DNA of 64,000 nucleotides from Salinarimonas ramus. GTDB taxonomy: Bacteria > Pseudomonadota > Alphaproteobacteria > Rhizobiales > Beijerinckiaceae. A program made the position numbers and the translations under genes. The DNA lies in assembly GCF_014645695.1 (NCBI RefSeq), contig NZ_BMMF01000001.1, positions 248,001 through 312,000 of the forward strand, read 5' to 3'. The notes beneath the pieces were generated by a model. The model had not been told where the DNA came from, searched no databases, and saw nothing but the letters and a program-made list of their open reading frames with translations. Below are positions 46,104-55,692 of this stretch, piece after piece (position 1 is the first letter of the stretch; every line of letters begins with the position of its first letter).

Positions 46104-47060
46104 GTGCGTTCCGTCCTCGACCCCCTCGCGCTGATCGGGCGCTACGGCACGCAGGGCTTCGCGCTCTCGATCTTCATCGGGCTCGCTTTGCCGCAATTCG
46201 CGGCCGCCGCGCGCCCGCTGCTCGGCGCGACGATCTTCGCCTTCCTCGCCATCACCTTCGCGCGGGTCGATCTCGCGGCGCTGCGCGCGCTCGTGCGCCG
46301 CCCCGCGCCGATCGGGCTCGCCGGCCTGTGGCTGCTCGCGGCGCCGCCGGCGATCGTGGTCGCGATCTTCGCGGTCGTCGGCCGCGAGGCGCTGGGTCCC
46401 GGCCTCGCGCTCGGGCTCGCCCTCTATGCCGCAGCACCGCCGATCATGTCCTCGCCCGCGGTGGCGATGATGCTCAACCTCCCGCCGACGCTCCTCGTCG
46501 CGGTGGTCCTGGTGACGACCATGCTCGCGCCGCTCGTCGCGCCGCCGCTGGTCGAAGCCGTCGCCGGCGCCGCGGTGCCCCTCGACGCGGGCGCGCTCGT
46601 CACGCGCCTCGCCCTCCTCATCGGCGGGGCGCTGGCGCTCGCGATCGTGCTGCGCCTCACGCTCGGCATGGAGCGCATCCGGCGCAACAAGGCGCGCTTC
46701 GACGGGCTCGGCGTCGTGTTCTACGCGATCTTCGCCATCGCCGCGATGGACGGCGTTCTCGCCGCCATGGTGGAGCGCCCCGCCCTCGTGGCGACGATCC
46801 TCGCCATCGTCTTCGGCCTCTCCGCCGCGGGCTTCGCCAGCGCCATGCTGATCCTGCGCCCCCTGCCCCCGGCGGAGCGATTCGTCATGGGCTACGCCAC
46901 GGGCCAGCGCAACATCGGCCTCCTCGTCGCCGCGCTCGGCGCCGCCACGCCCGAGACGACCTTCCTGTTCTTCGCGCTGGCCCAATTCCCCATCTACCTC
47001 ATGCCGCAGATCGTGAAGCCGATGGCGCGGCGGTTCGTGGTGGAGGAGCGTGCGGGGTGA
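46104..47060 (+). CDS. Bile acid:sodium symporter (SBF)-like membrane protein
   Basis: The GTG at 46104, with an AGGAG 11 bases upstream, gives 318 residues. About nine hydrophobic segments cover the whole length; LALYAAAPPIMSSPAVAMM, MGYATGQRNIGLLVAALG and IYLMPQIVKP fit the SBF/BASS transporter fold, in which the GQRN-type crossover is typical. Members carry organic anions such as pyruvate or bile acids with Na+. The substrate is unknown. It is divergent from the DadA-family gene and followed after 111 bases by yciB. The frame extends upstream to 46053 without a ribosome site. Confidence 0.8.
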   Translation: MRSVLDPLALIGRYGTQGFALSIFIGLALPQFAAAARPLLGATIFAFLAITFARVDLAALRALVRRPAPIGLAGLWLLAAPPAIVVAIFAVVGREALGPGLALGLALYAAAPPIMSSPAVAMMLNLPPTLLVAVVLVTTMLAPLVAPPLVEAVAGAAVPLDAGALVTRLALLIGGALALAIVLRLTLGMERIRRNKARFDGLGVVFYAIFAIAAMDGVLAAMVERPALVATILAIVFGLSAAGFASAMLILRPLPPAERFVMGYATGQRNIGLLVAALGAATPETTFLFFALAQFPIYLMPQIVKPMARRFVVEERAG

Positions 47061-47171
47061 GGCTTCGCCGCCGTGTCGCCGTCGAAAACGCGGGCGGCGA
47101 TGCTACTGTCCGGATACACGCGTGCCGTCTGCCCAATGTACCGTTCGCCGCATGGCGCGGGGTGACGGGTC

Positions 47172-47810
47172 ATGGCACGAAAGCAGACGCACCGCACGCG
47201 GTCTGTGGGCGACGACGAGACGAGCGGGAAGGTGGGCGGCATGGACAAGCGGCTGATGGTGGAGCTGATCCCCGGCCCGGCCTTCCTGATCGGGCATCTC
47301 CTCGGCGGCATTTTCGTCGGCGCCGGGCTCGCGACCCTGGCGACCGCGCTCGCCATCGCCCTTCGCTGGCGCTGGGACCGGACGCTGCCGCTGATGGCGA
47401 TCTCCATCTTCGGGCTGACGATCGTGCTTCTGACCATCGGCCTCGTCCTGGACGACACGACCTACGTGAAGGTCAGCAACACCGTCGGCTCCCTCGCCTT
47501 CGCGGCGATCGTCGCCGGCGGGATGCTGCTCAGGCCGAGCCTGCTGCGCCGGACGCTCGGCTACACCATCCACATGACCGACGCGGGCTGGCGCACGCTC
47601 CATCTCGCCTGGATCGCGCTGTCCGTCGCCCGCGCCGCGGCCAACGAGGTCGTCTGGCGCGGCTTCTCCGACGACGTCTGGGCGGTCTACAACGGCGTGT
47701 CCGACATCGCCTGGATCGGGCTCTTCTTCGTCGTCACCTCGATGGTGGCGAACCGCTACTGGGACGAGGCCGCGCGGAGTCGGAGGCGCGCCGAGCCTGC
47801 GGAACCGTGA
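47172..47810 (+). CDS. yciB: Septation-type inner-membrane protein YciB/IspZ
   Basis: The 212-residue product has about five hydrophobic segments and the marks of YciB (also called septation protein A or IspZ): [22 protein letters not shown] and [17 protein letters not shown]. YciB sits in the inner membrane and interacts with division and cell-wall proteins. An ATG at 47241 is in frame and would remove a polar 23-residue extension; its ribosome site (GAAGGTGG) is better, so that shorter form may be the real one. Confidence 0.85.
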   Translation: MARKQTHRTRSVGDDETSGKVGGMDKRLMVELIPGPAFLIGHLLGGIFVGAGLATLATALAIALRWRWDRTLPLMAISIFGLTIVLLTIGLVLDDTTYVKVSNTVGSLAFAAIVAGGMLLRPSLLRRTLGYTIHMTDAGWRTLHLAWIALSVARAAANEVVWRGFSDDVWAVYNGVSDIAWIGLFFVVTSMVANRYWDEAARSRRRAEPAEP

Positions 47811-47889
47811 AGCCTGTGCGGAGCACCGCGACGCGATCGACGCGCACGCACAGTTGCGCCGCACCCTCCCGCATGCTAGCGGCCCTCAC

Positions 47890-48567
47890 ATGACGACGCG
47901 CGACCTCCTCATCGCCCCCTCCATCCTCTCCGCGGATTTCGGCGCGCTGCGCGCCGACGTCGCCGCTGCGGCCGAGGCCGGTGGGGACTGGATCCACATC
48001 GACGTGATGGACGGGCACTTCGTGCCCAACATCTCCTTCGGCCCCATCGTCGTGCAGGCGATCCGCCCGGCGACGCCGAAGGTGTTCGACGTGCACCTGA
48101 TGATCGCCCCGACGGACCCCTATCTCGCCGCCTTCGCGGAGGCGGGAGCCGACGTGATCACGGTCCACGTCGAGGCGGGGCCGCACGTGCACCGCTCGCT
48201 CCAGGCGATCCGCGCGCTGGGCAAGAAGGCGGGCGTCGCGCTCAATCCCGGCACGCCGGCGGAGGCGATCGCGCCCCTTCTGGACGACGTCGACCTCGTC
48301 CTCGCCATGACGGTCAATCCCGGCTTCGGCGGGCAGGCCTTCATCGCTCCCGTCGTCGAGAAGATCCGCCGCATCGCCGCGCTCGTGGGCGATCGGCCGA
48401 TCGACATCGAGGTGGACGGCGGCGTGACGCCGCAGACGGCGCCGCTCGTCGTGGAGGCGGGCGCCAACGTCCTCGTCGCCGGCTCGGCCGCCTTCAAGGG
48501 CGGTCAGTCGGCCTATGCCGGCAACATCGCCGCGATCCGTCGAGCCGCCGAAGGCGCGCGCGGGTGA
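47890..48567 (+). CDS. rpe: Ribulose-phosphate 3-epimerase
   Basis: The 225-residue product is a TIM barrel with the epimerase signatures: [13 protein letters not shown] at the start, [14 protein letters not shown] with the catalytic Asp and His metal ligands, [20 protein letters not shown] at the phosphate site, and [13 protein letters not shown]. It interconverts ribulose 5-phosphate and xylulose 5-phosphate in the pentose phosphate and Calvin cycles. Its stop overlaps the GTG of the next gene (GTGA), so the two are coupled. No other Calvin gene is in the window. Confidence 0.96.
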   Translation: MTTRDLLIAPSILSADFGALRADVAAAAEAGGDWIHIDVMDGHFVPNISFGPIVVQAIRPATPKVFDVHLMIAPTDPYLAAFAEAGADVITVHVEAGPHVHRSLQAIRALGKKAGVALNPGTPAEAIAPLLDDVDLVLAMTVNPGFGGQAFIAPVVEKIRRIAALVGDRPIDIEVDGGVTPQTAPLVVEAGANVLVAGSAAFKGGQSAYAGNIAAIRRAAEGARG

Positions 48568-49379
48568 AAGCGCAGGCGGAACGCGCCTTGCCGACGGCTC
48601 TGTGGCGGGCGCTGGCGCTCGGCGCGCTCGCCGGCTTCGTCGTCTTCCTCCGCATCGTCGAGCGCGGCGAGGCCTTGTCTCCCCGGACCTGGCTCGTCGT
48701 CGCGATCTTCGCCGCGTCCGGCGCTTTGGCGGCGTTCACGGTCTCGCTCCTCGCGGGACGCTTCGCGCCGAACGCGCCGCGCCTCGCGCTGGGGGCCGCG
48801 ACGGGGCTCGTTCTGGTGCCCTGCACGGTGTTCGCCTTCTTCGCCTTCGACCGCAACGCCGGCGACATCCTCTGGTCGCTTCGCGAATACGGCCTCCTCG
48901 ACACGCTGGGCCACGCGATGATCGGGCTCACGATCGACGCCGCCGGCGCCTTCTCGGTGACGGCGCGGCCCTATCTCCTGCCCTGGCCGATCGTCGCGCT
49001 CGGTCTCGGCGCCGCGGCGGCCTTCGCGCCCGGCCGGCGGCGCGCGGCGCTCGCGGGTATCGCCGTCGCCGTGCTGGCCGGCTTCGGCGTCGACGCGGCG
49101 CGAGCGCAGGGGAGCGGCGCCGAGCCCGACGCCTGGTCGCGCGAGAAGTGCGCGCGCTACGCCACGGCCTGGGAGGAGGCCACGACGCGCATGGGGCGCG
49201 AGGGGCTCTCCGCCGAGTTCGTCACGCGCCACGACGCCTTCGTCGCCTCGGGGTGCCTCGCCGATGCCGACGTCTGCCCGCGCTCGGAGGCGGAGCTCGC
49301 CATGGCGAACGTGCTCGTGATCCTCGCCATGAACGCAGGGATGGCGAGCACCTTCCCGCCCTTCGCCTGCCGCGGCTGA
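48564..49379 (+). CDS. Membrane protein of unknown function, coupled to rpe
   Basis: The 271-residue product starts at a GTG that overlaps the rpe stop. Five or so hydrophobic segments fill residues 15-180, ending at a signal-like ALA stretch ([15 protein letters not shown]). The last 85 residues are soluble and contain four cysteines ([30 protein letters not shown]). The arrangement suggests a membrane domain followed by a periplasmic disulfide-containing domain. I do not recognise it. It ends 77 bases before the TPP riboswitch. Confidence 0.7.
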   Translation: MKAQAERALPTALWRALALGALAGFVVFLRIVERGEALSPRTWLVVAIFAASGALAAFTVSLLAGRFAPNAPRLALGAATGLVLVPCTVFAFFAFDRNAGDILWSLREYGLLDTLGHAMIGLTIDAAGAFSVTARPYLLPWPIVALGLGAAAAFAPGRRRAALAGIAVAVLAGFGVDAARAQGSGAEPDAWSREKCARYATAWEEATTRMGREGLSAEFVTRHDAFVASGCLADADVCPRSEAELAMANVLVILAMNAGMASTFPPFACRG

Positions 49380-49455
49380 CCCGCGCCCGCGCGCATACCC
49401 GCCCCGCGAGCGCACACCTTGCGAAGCCGGGGGGCGCGAGTTACGTCACCACCCA

Positions 49456-49546
49456 TTGGTCTCACGGGGTGCCCGATCGCGGGCTGAGAGGCGCGGACCC
49501 GCGCCAACCCATCGAACCTGATCCGGCTCGCACCGGCGGAGGGAAC
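49456..49546 (+). ncRNA. TPP (THI-box) riboswitch
   Basis: The region carries the THI-element core in order: ACGGGGTGCCC (from 49464), GGCTGAGAG (49482-49490), GAACCTGATCCGG (49514-49526), and CACCGGCGGAGGGAA (49531-49545). These are the P2/P3 and P4/P5 motifs that bind thiamine diphosphate. The last motif includes GGAGGG, eight bases before the thiM ATG, so the ribosome site of thiM is in the 3' side of the switch, which implies translational control. Confidence 0.95.
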
Positions 49547-49551
49547 GAGAC

Positions 49552-50343
49552 ATGGTCGACGACGCGCCACCGCGCGCAAATCATCCCGATACGCTCCCGC
49601 GCCTCGCCGCGCGTCTCCTGGAGGAGACCCGCGCCCGGCATCCGCGCGTCCACGCGCTGACGAACGCCGCCGCGCAGGCCTTCACCGCCAACCTCCTCCT
49701 CGCCGCGGGCGCCATCCCGTCGCTGACCGTCGCCGCCGAGGAGGCGGAGCATTTCGCTCGCCGCGCGGACGCCGTCCTCGTCAACCTCGGCACGCTCGAC
49801 GCGGAACGCCGCGCCGGCATCCCCGTGGCGGTCGCGGCGGCGCGCGAGGCCGGACGCCCGCTCGTCCTCGACCCGGTCTTCGTCGAGGCGTCCCCGCCCC
49901 GCCTCGCGTTCGCCCGCGCGCTCCTCGCCGAGCGCCCCGCCATCGTGCGGCTCAATCCCGGCGAGCTGCGCGCCCTCGCGGGCGCCGCGCCCGGGCCCGC
50001 GGTCGCCGCCGGCTTCGCTCGCGAGACCGGCGCCGTCGTCGCGCTCACGGGCGAGGTCGACGTCGTCACCGATGGCGACCGCACGATCCGCATCGCCAAC
50101 GGCCATTCGCTGATGGCCGCGATCACCGCCATGGGCTGTGCGGGCTCGGCGCTCCTCGCCGCCTTCGCCGCGCTCCACGAAGATCACTCGGAGGCCGCAG
50201 CCGCGGCGCTCCTCGTGCTCGGCGTCGCCGGCGAGATCGCCGGCGCCCGCGCCGCCGGCCCCGGCAGCTTCCCCGCCGCCTACCTCGATGCGCTTCATGC
50301 GCTCGACGAGGCGGCGCTCTCAGACCTCGCGAGGATCTCGTGA
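49552..50343 (+). CDS. thiM: Hydroxyethylthiazole kinase ThiM
   Basis: The 263-residue product is a ribokinase-fold kinase that phosphorylates 4-methyl-5-(2-hydroxyethyl)thiazole in thiamine salvage. Marks are VHALTNAAAQAFTANLLLAAGA (the substrate pocket), RPLVLDPVF, IVRLNPGELRALAG, VVALTGEVDVVT, and the phosphoryl-transfer GCAGSALLAAF in place of the usual anion-hole GCGS. The usual TGCG-type glycines are changed to MGCAGS, as in other ThiM. It is directly under the riboswitch and ends in a GTGA overlap with thiE. Confidence 0.93.
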   Translation: MVDDAPPRANHPDTLPRLAARLLEETRARHPRVHALTNAAAQAFTANLLLAAGAIPSLTVAAEEAEHFARRADAVLVNLGTLDAERRAGIPVAVAAAREAGRPLVLDPVFVEASPPRLAFARALLAERPAIVRLNPGELRALAGAAPGPAVAAGFARETGAVVALTGEVDVVTDGDRTIRIANGHSLMAAITAMGCAGSALLAAFAALHEDHSEAAAAALLVLGVAGEIAGARAAGPGSFPAAYLDALHALDEAALSDLARIS

Positions 50344-51017
50344 ACCGCGTCGACCGAACCCCCGTGGATCTGCGCCTCTACGCCATCGTCGGCCTGCCCG
50401 ACACCGATGGGCGCGACCTCGTCGATCTCGTCGGCCGCGCCGTCGCGGGCGGCGCGACGCTGGTGCAGCTGCGCGAGAAGCAGGCGGACACCCGCAGGCT
50501 CGTCGAGCTCGCCCGCGCGCTCGCAAAGACGCTCGCGGGAACGGGCGTGCCGCTCCTCGTCAACGACCGGGTCGACGTCGCGCTGGCGGCGCAGGTCGAC
50601 GGCGTGCATCTCGGGCAGAGCGACATGGACCCGCACGACGCGCGCCGGCTGCTGGGGCCGGACGCGATCATCGGCTGGACCCTGAAGACGCCCGTCCACG
50701 CCCGCGCGCTCGCCGACGTCCCCGTCGATTACGGCTGCATCGGCGGCGTCTTCGCCACCACCTCGAAGGACAATCCCGAGCCGCCCATCGGCCTCGCCGG
50801 GCTCGCGGAGACCGTCGCCGCCGGGCGCGCGGCCGTGCCCGGCATGCCGCTGGGCGCCATCGCCGGCATCGACGAGACCAACGCCCGCGCCGTGATCGGC
50901 TCCGGTGCGGACGGGATCGCGGTCATCTCCGCGATCTTCCGCCGGAAGGACCCGACCGCCTCCGCCCGCGGCCTGCGCCGCCTCGTCGACGAGGCGCTCG
51001 CGGCCCGCGGGGCCTGA
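50340..51017 (+). CDS. thiE: Thiamine-phosphate synthase ThiE
   Basis: The 225-residue product joins the pyrimidine and thiazole halves of thiamine. It is a TIM barrel with [42 protein letters not shown] (the pyrophosphate site Asp), and [20 protein letters not shown] near the end. The GTG start overlaps the thiM stop by four bases, so translation is coupled. It makes thiamine monophosphate from the products of ThiM and ThiD. Confidence 0.95.
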   Translation: MNRVDRTPVDLRLYAIVGLPDTDGRDLVDLVGRAVAGGATLVQLREKQADTRRLVELARALAKTLAGTGVPLLVNDRVDVALAAQVDGVHLGQSDMDPHDARRLLGPDAIIGWTLKTPVHARALADVPVDYGCIGGVFATTSKDNPEPPIGLAGLAETVAAGRAAVPGMPLGAIAGIDETNARAVIGSGADGIAVISAIFRRKDPTASARGLRRLVDEALAARGA

Positions 51018-51053
51018 CGCATCGCGCGCACGATACCGAAAGAGAGGATCCTC

Positions 51054-51849
<796 letters not shown>

Positions 51850-51863
<14 letters not shown>

Positions 51864-52947
51864 CGATCCCACCCGCCGCGCCGCCCTCGCGAGCGGCGTC
51901 CTCGGCCTCGCCGGCGGCGCGCTCGCCGCGCCGCGCATCGCGCGGGCGCAGGCCGCGCCGATCCGCTGGCGCCTCGTGACCTCCTGGCCCCGCGGCCAGG
52001 CGGGGCCCGGCGTCACGGCGCAGCGCATCGTCGATCGCATCAACGCCATGGCCGGCGGGCGGCTCGTCGTCACGCTGTTCGCCGCGGGCGAGATCGTGCC
52101 GGCCTTCTCCGTCCTCGACGCCGTCTCGAACGGCACCGTCGAGGCCGGCCACAGCGCGGCGCTCTACTGGCAGGGTCGCATCCCCGCCGCCGCCTTCTTC
52201 ACGACGGTACCCTTCGGGCTGGGGCCCATCGAGCACCAGGCGTGGCTCTCGCTCGGCGGCGGGCAGGCCTTGTGGGACGCGCTCTACGGCGAATGGGGCG
52301 TGAAGCCCTTCCTCGCCGGCAATACCGGGCCGTGCATGGGCGGCTTCTTCCGCTCACCCGTCGAGACGCCCTCCGACATCGCGGGCCTGCGCATCCGCGT
52401 CGCGGGGCTCGGCGCGAGCGTCTACGCGCGGCTGGGCGCGACGCCGGTGACGATCCCCGCGGGCGACACCTACACCGCGCTCGAGCGCGGCACGGTGGAC
52501 GCCGTCGAGTTCCTGGCGCCGGCGACGGATCACGAGCTCGGCCTCCACCAGGTGGCGCCGCTCTACTACGCGCCGGGCTTCAACAAGCCCAACGGCGCGA
52601 GCGAGCTCCTCGTCAACGCGGACGCGCTCGCGGCCTTGCCCGAGGACCTTCGCGCCATCGTCGCCGAGGCGGCGGAGGCGGAGCACGCGCTCGCGCTGGC
52701 CGACGCCCATCGCCGCAACGCGACGGCGTTGCGCGCCATGCTGTCGGAGGCGGACGTGCAGCTGGTGGGCTTTCCCGAGGAGGTCGTCGTCGCCGCCGAG
52801 GAGGCGGCGCGGGCGGAGATCGACGCCATCGCGGCATCGTCGGACCTCGCCGGTCGGATCGTCGCGAGCTATCGCGCGGCACGCGAGGAGATGGCGCCCT
52901 GGTCGCGGCTGGAGGCGGACATGGCGCGCTCGCTGGCGCGGGTGTGA
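51850..52947 (+). CDS. TRAP-type (DctP) substrate-binding protein in the thi operon
   Basis: The 365-residue product is a DctP-family periplasmic binding protein with a twin-arginine-like signal (PTRRAALASGVLGLAGGALAAP). The mature part has WRLVTSWPRGQAGPG, the GLRIRVAGLGASVYARLGA stretch with the family's conserved Arg, and VDAVEFLAPATDHELGLHQV. This subgroup (as in FcbT1-like proteins) binds 2-oxo acids or other carboxylates. No DctQ or DctM membrane gene follows. The gene overlaps thiD by 14 bases, so it is translated from the riboswitch-controlled transcript. A thiamine-precursor role is inference. Confidence 0.85.
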
Positions 52948-52951
52948 GGCG

Positions 52952-53596
52952 TCACGTCAGCCCCACCCGCCCGCGCCCGCCGGCGACGAGCCGCGCCATC
53001 GCGAGGACCCAGACCAGGACGAGGAGCGCGAGCCCGCGCTCGAAGGCGCCATCCCAGCCGGGGGGAACGAAGAAGTAGATCGGGGCCCCGACGATCCACG
53101 CCGCCGCGACGGCGAGGTCGAAGGCACCCATCCGGCGCGAGCGCGCGAAGAGCCCGCGGGCGAGAAGGAGCGTCGCGAGCCCGAAGAGGACGCCCAGCGT
53201 GTAGACGAGCTCGATGTGGAAGACGAACCCGCCCCGGTCGCGGTCCCCGTACTCGTCGTGAAGCGCGATGATCGCGACGACCACCGCGAGAAGCGCGACC
53301 ATGACGACGCCGCCGGACCAGAGCCGCGGATCGCCGCGCGGCCCCTCCCCGACCCGCCGCAGGCCGAAGGCGAGCGCGAGGAGGCCGATGGCGAAGGCGA
53401 CGAGCCCCGTGTCCTGGATCCAGGAGAGGCGCCCGGCGGCGAGGTCGCTGATCGAATCGCGAATCGGGCCGTAGCCCGGCGCGAGCAGCGAGCCAACGAT
53501 GTCGGTCGTCACGAGAACGAGCGCGCCGAGCGTCGCGATCCCCGCCGCGAGCCGGGCCGAGCCCTCGTCCGTCCGTCGCACGCGCGCATGAGCCAT
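52952..53596 (-). CDS. DUF998-like membrane protein
   Basis: The 214-residue product has about six hydrophobic segments and fits the DUF998 family: LLAPGYGPIRDSISDLAAGR near residue 40 (the ISDL stretch is typical), then HIELVYTLGVLFGLATLL and a final membrane helix. The function is unknown. It is divergent from the Ada-like gene and ends four bases from the convergent TRAP gene. Confidence 0.75.
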   Translation of the reverse strand: MAHARVRRTDEGSARLAAGIATLGALVLVTTDIVGSLLAPGYGPIRDSISDLAAGRLSWIQDTGLVAFAIGLLALAFGLRRVGEGPRGDPRLWSGGVVMVALLAVVVAIIALHDEYGDRDRGGFVFHIELVYTLGVLFGLATLLLARGLFARSRRMGAFDLAVAAAWIVGAPIYFFVPPGWDGAFERGLALLVLVWVLAMARLVAGGRGRVGLT

Positions 53597-53750
53597 GTCG
53601 CCCCCTCGTTCCTCGGCTGTCGCCGATCCGCATGACGCACCCCAACGCGACGCTCGCCGGCTCGTTTCGTCGCCGCCCCGGGATCGTCGCTTTCGGGTGT
53701 CGCGGCGTCGCGCGCCGCCCTATCCTGCGCGGCATCGAAGGAGTTCGCCC

Positions 53751-54656
53751 ATGCTCGAGATCGCCCGCACACTGGACCCGCAGACGTCGCGCGCCCTCGA
53801 GGACGCGCCGACGCCGATGAGCGCCTGCGCTGACTACGACGTGGTGCGCCGGATCATCGCCTTCATCTCGGAGAACTGGCGCGACCAGCCTTCGCTGGAA
53901 TCGATCGCGGACCATGTGGGGCTCTCGACGAGCCACGTGCACCACCTCTTCCGGCGCTGGGCCGGGCTCTCGCCCAAGGCCTTCCTGCAGGCGGTGACGC
54001 TCGATCACGCCAAGCGGCTCCTCGACGCGGAGGCGAGCCTGCTCGACGCGACGCTCGAGCTCGGGCTCTCCGGGCCCGCGCGGCTGCACGACCTCTTCGT
54101 CACTCACGAGGCAATGACGCCGGGCGACTACAAGGCCAAGGGCGCGGGGCTCGTCCTCTCCTACGGCTACCACCCCTCCCCCTTCGGCGAGGCGATCGTG
54201 GTGGCGACGCCCCGCGGCCTCGCTGGGCTCGGCTTCGTCGACGACGCCGACCGCGACGGCGCGCTCGCGGACATGCGCCGGCGCTGGCCGAACGCCGACT
54301 TCGTGCGCGACGACGCCGCCACCTCGTCCTATCCCGCGCGCGTCTTCGAGCCGGAGCGCTGGCGCCCCGACCAGCCCCTCGACATCGTCCTCATCGGCAC
54401 GGATTTCGAGGTGCGCGTCTGGCGCACGCTGCTCGGCATCCCCTTCGGCCGCGCGACGACCTATTCCGCCGTCGCCGAGAAGATCGGGAGCCCCAAGGCC
54501 GCCCGCGCCGTCGGCGCGGCGGTGGGGCGCAACCCGATCTCCTTCGTCGTGCCCTGCCACCGCGTCGTCGGGCGCTCGGGCGCGCTGACGGGCTATCATT
54601 GGGGCCTCACGCGCAAGCAGGCGATCCTCGGCTGGGAGGCGGGACGCATGGCGTGA
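53751..54656 (+). CDS. AraC-HTH / methylguanine methyltransferase fusion (Ada-like)
   Basis: The ATG at 53751 with GGAG upstream gives 301 residues. The first 110 residues after the N-terminus are an AraC-type HTH pair (ESIADHVGLSTSHVHHLFRR), and the rest is an O6-methylguanine methyltransferase with the active site PCHRVVG (cysteine near residue 267) and GRATTYSAVAEKIG. The N-terminal Zn-binding phosphotriester domain of E. coli Ada, with its Cys cluster, is absent. It repairs O6-alkylguanine and may regulate its own gene. The function is inferred from the domain set. Confidence 0.9.
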   Translation: MLEIARTLDPQTSRALEDAPTPMSACADYDVVRRIIAFISENWRDQPSLESIADHVGLSTSHVHHLFRRWAGLSPKAFLQAVTLDHAKRLLDAEASLLDATLELGLSGPARLHDLFVTHEAMTPGDYKAKGAGLVLSYGYHPSPFGEAIVVATPRGLAGLGFVDDADRDGALADMRRRWPNADFVRDDAATSSYPARVFEPERWRPDQPLDIVLIGTDFEVRVWRTLLGIPFGRATTYSAVAEKIGSPKAARAVGAAVGRNPISFVVPCHRVVGRSGALTGYHWGLTRKQAILGWEAGRMA

Positions 54657-54671
54657 GCCACATCGTTAGGC

Positions 54672-54700
54672 TTGACTAAATTAGTTATCACTCATATTAA
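54672..54700 (+). promoter_or_regulatory. Predicted sigma-70 promoter of the YeeE/YedE-SulP operon
   Basis: TTGACT (54672-54677) and TATTAA (54695-54700) are separated by exactly 17 bases in a 40-base AT-rich island that stands out from the GC-rich flanks. It is the clearest promoter in the window. Confidence 0.75.
54675..54685. promoter_or_regulatory. Palindromic operator candidate in the promoter
   Basis: ACTAA-A-TTAGT is a perfect palindrome around one base, overlapping the -35 and the start of the spacer. A repressor of the ArsR/BigR type often binds AT-rich palindromes at such sulfur-transport operons; this link is inference. Confidence 0.55.
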
Positions 54701-54771
54701 AGCGGCAGGAGGCGCCGCTCGCTTGCAGGCACGCCTCACCCGAGATCGTCCCCCGTCCCGGAGCCGTCGCC

Positions 54772-55215
54772 TTGCCTCCCGTCACGACAGATTTCACGCC
54801 GCTCGCCGCGCTCGCCGGCGGCGCCCTCATCGGCCTCTCCTCCGTCCTCCTCATGCTCTTCCTCGGGCGCATCGCCGGGATCATCGGCGTCGTCGCCCGG
54901 GCGATCAGCGCCGTGTCTGTCCCTTCCGCGGACCGCAACTGGCGCTTCGCCTTCATCGCCGGGCTCCTCGCGGCGTCACCGGCCATGTGGCTCGCCACCG
55001 GCGAGGCGGTCGCGCAGACCGTCTCCGACGACCTGCCGCTGATGGCCGTCGCGGGGCTTCTGGTGGGCTTCGGCTCGGCGCTGGGCTCGGGCTGCACGTC
55101 CGGGCACGGCGTGTGCGGGCTCGCACGGCTCTCGCCGCGCTCCCTCGTGTCCGTCCTCACCTTCATGGCGGCGGCGATCGCCACCGTGTTCCTCGTGCGC
55201 CACGTCGTCGGCTGA
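54772..55215 (+). CDS. YeeE/YedE family membrane protein, first half
   Basis: The 147-residue product starts at a TTG with GGAG about nine bases upstream; no ATG or GTG is available in frame upstream before a stop. It is one half of a split YeeE/YedE (DUF395/DUF6691) pair, with the signature GFGSALGSGCTSGHGVCGLARLSPRSL, whose cysteine binds sulfur compounds. About four membrane helices are seen. Relatives carry thiosulfate or other sulfur species into the cell. The partner follows 17 bases later, then a SulP gene. Confidence 0.85.
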   Translation: MPPVTTDFTPLAALAGGALIGLSSVLLMLFLGRIAGIIGVVARAISAVSVPSADRNWRFAFIAGLLAASPAMWLATGEAVAQTVSDDLPLMAVAGLLVGFGSALGSGCTSGHGVCGLARLSPRSLVSVLTFMAAAIATVFLVRHVVG

Positions 55216-55232
55216 AGACCGGGAGACCTCTC

Positions 55233-55676
55233 ATGCGCAGCCTCGTCGGCTTCCTCGCGGGCCTCCTCTTCGGGATCGGCCTCGTCGTCTCGGGCATGGC
55301 GGACCCCGCCAAGGTGCTCGACTTCCTCGATCTCTTCGGCACGTGGGACCCGAGCCTCGCCTTCGTCATGGGCGGCGCGGTTCTCGTCACCTTCCTCGGC
55401 TTTCGCCTCGTGCTGCGCCGCCGCGCGCCTGTGCTGATGGAGCGGTTCGATCTGCCGGGCACGCGCCTCGTCGACGGGCGCCTGCTGACGGGCGCGGTGG
55501 TGTTCGGAGTCGGCTGGGGGCTCGGCGGCTTCTGCCCCGGGCCCGCCATCACCGCGCTGCCGCTGATGGCACCGGGCACGCTCGTCTTCGTGCCGATGAT
55601 GATCCTCGGGCTTTGGGCCGGCGTGAAGGTGCGCGAGGCTCGCGCCGCAACCGGCGCCGCCCTCCCCGGGCGCTGA
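55233..55676 (+). CDS. YeeE/YedE family membrane protein, second half (DUF6691)
   Basis: From the ATG at 55233 (GGGAG eight bases upstream) the product is 147 residues and is the second half of the YeeE/YedE pair. It has GLLFGIGLVVSGMADPAKVLDFLD at the start and VGWGLGGFCPGPAITAL with the key cysteine near residue 108. Four membrane helices are predicted. Together the two halves form one sulfur-compound channel. Gene spacing indicates an operon with the SulP gene downstream. Confidence 0.88.
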   Translation: MRSLVGFLAGLLFGIGLVVSGMADPAKVLDFLDLFGTWDPSLAFVMGGAVLVTFLGFRLVLRRRAPVLMERFDLPGTRLVDGRLLTGAVVFGVGWGLGGFCPGPAITALPLMAPGTLVFVPMMILGLWAGVKVREARAATGAALPGR

Positions 55677-55692
55677 GCGCGAAGGAGAGGTC

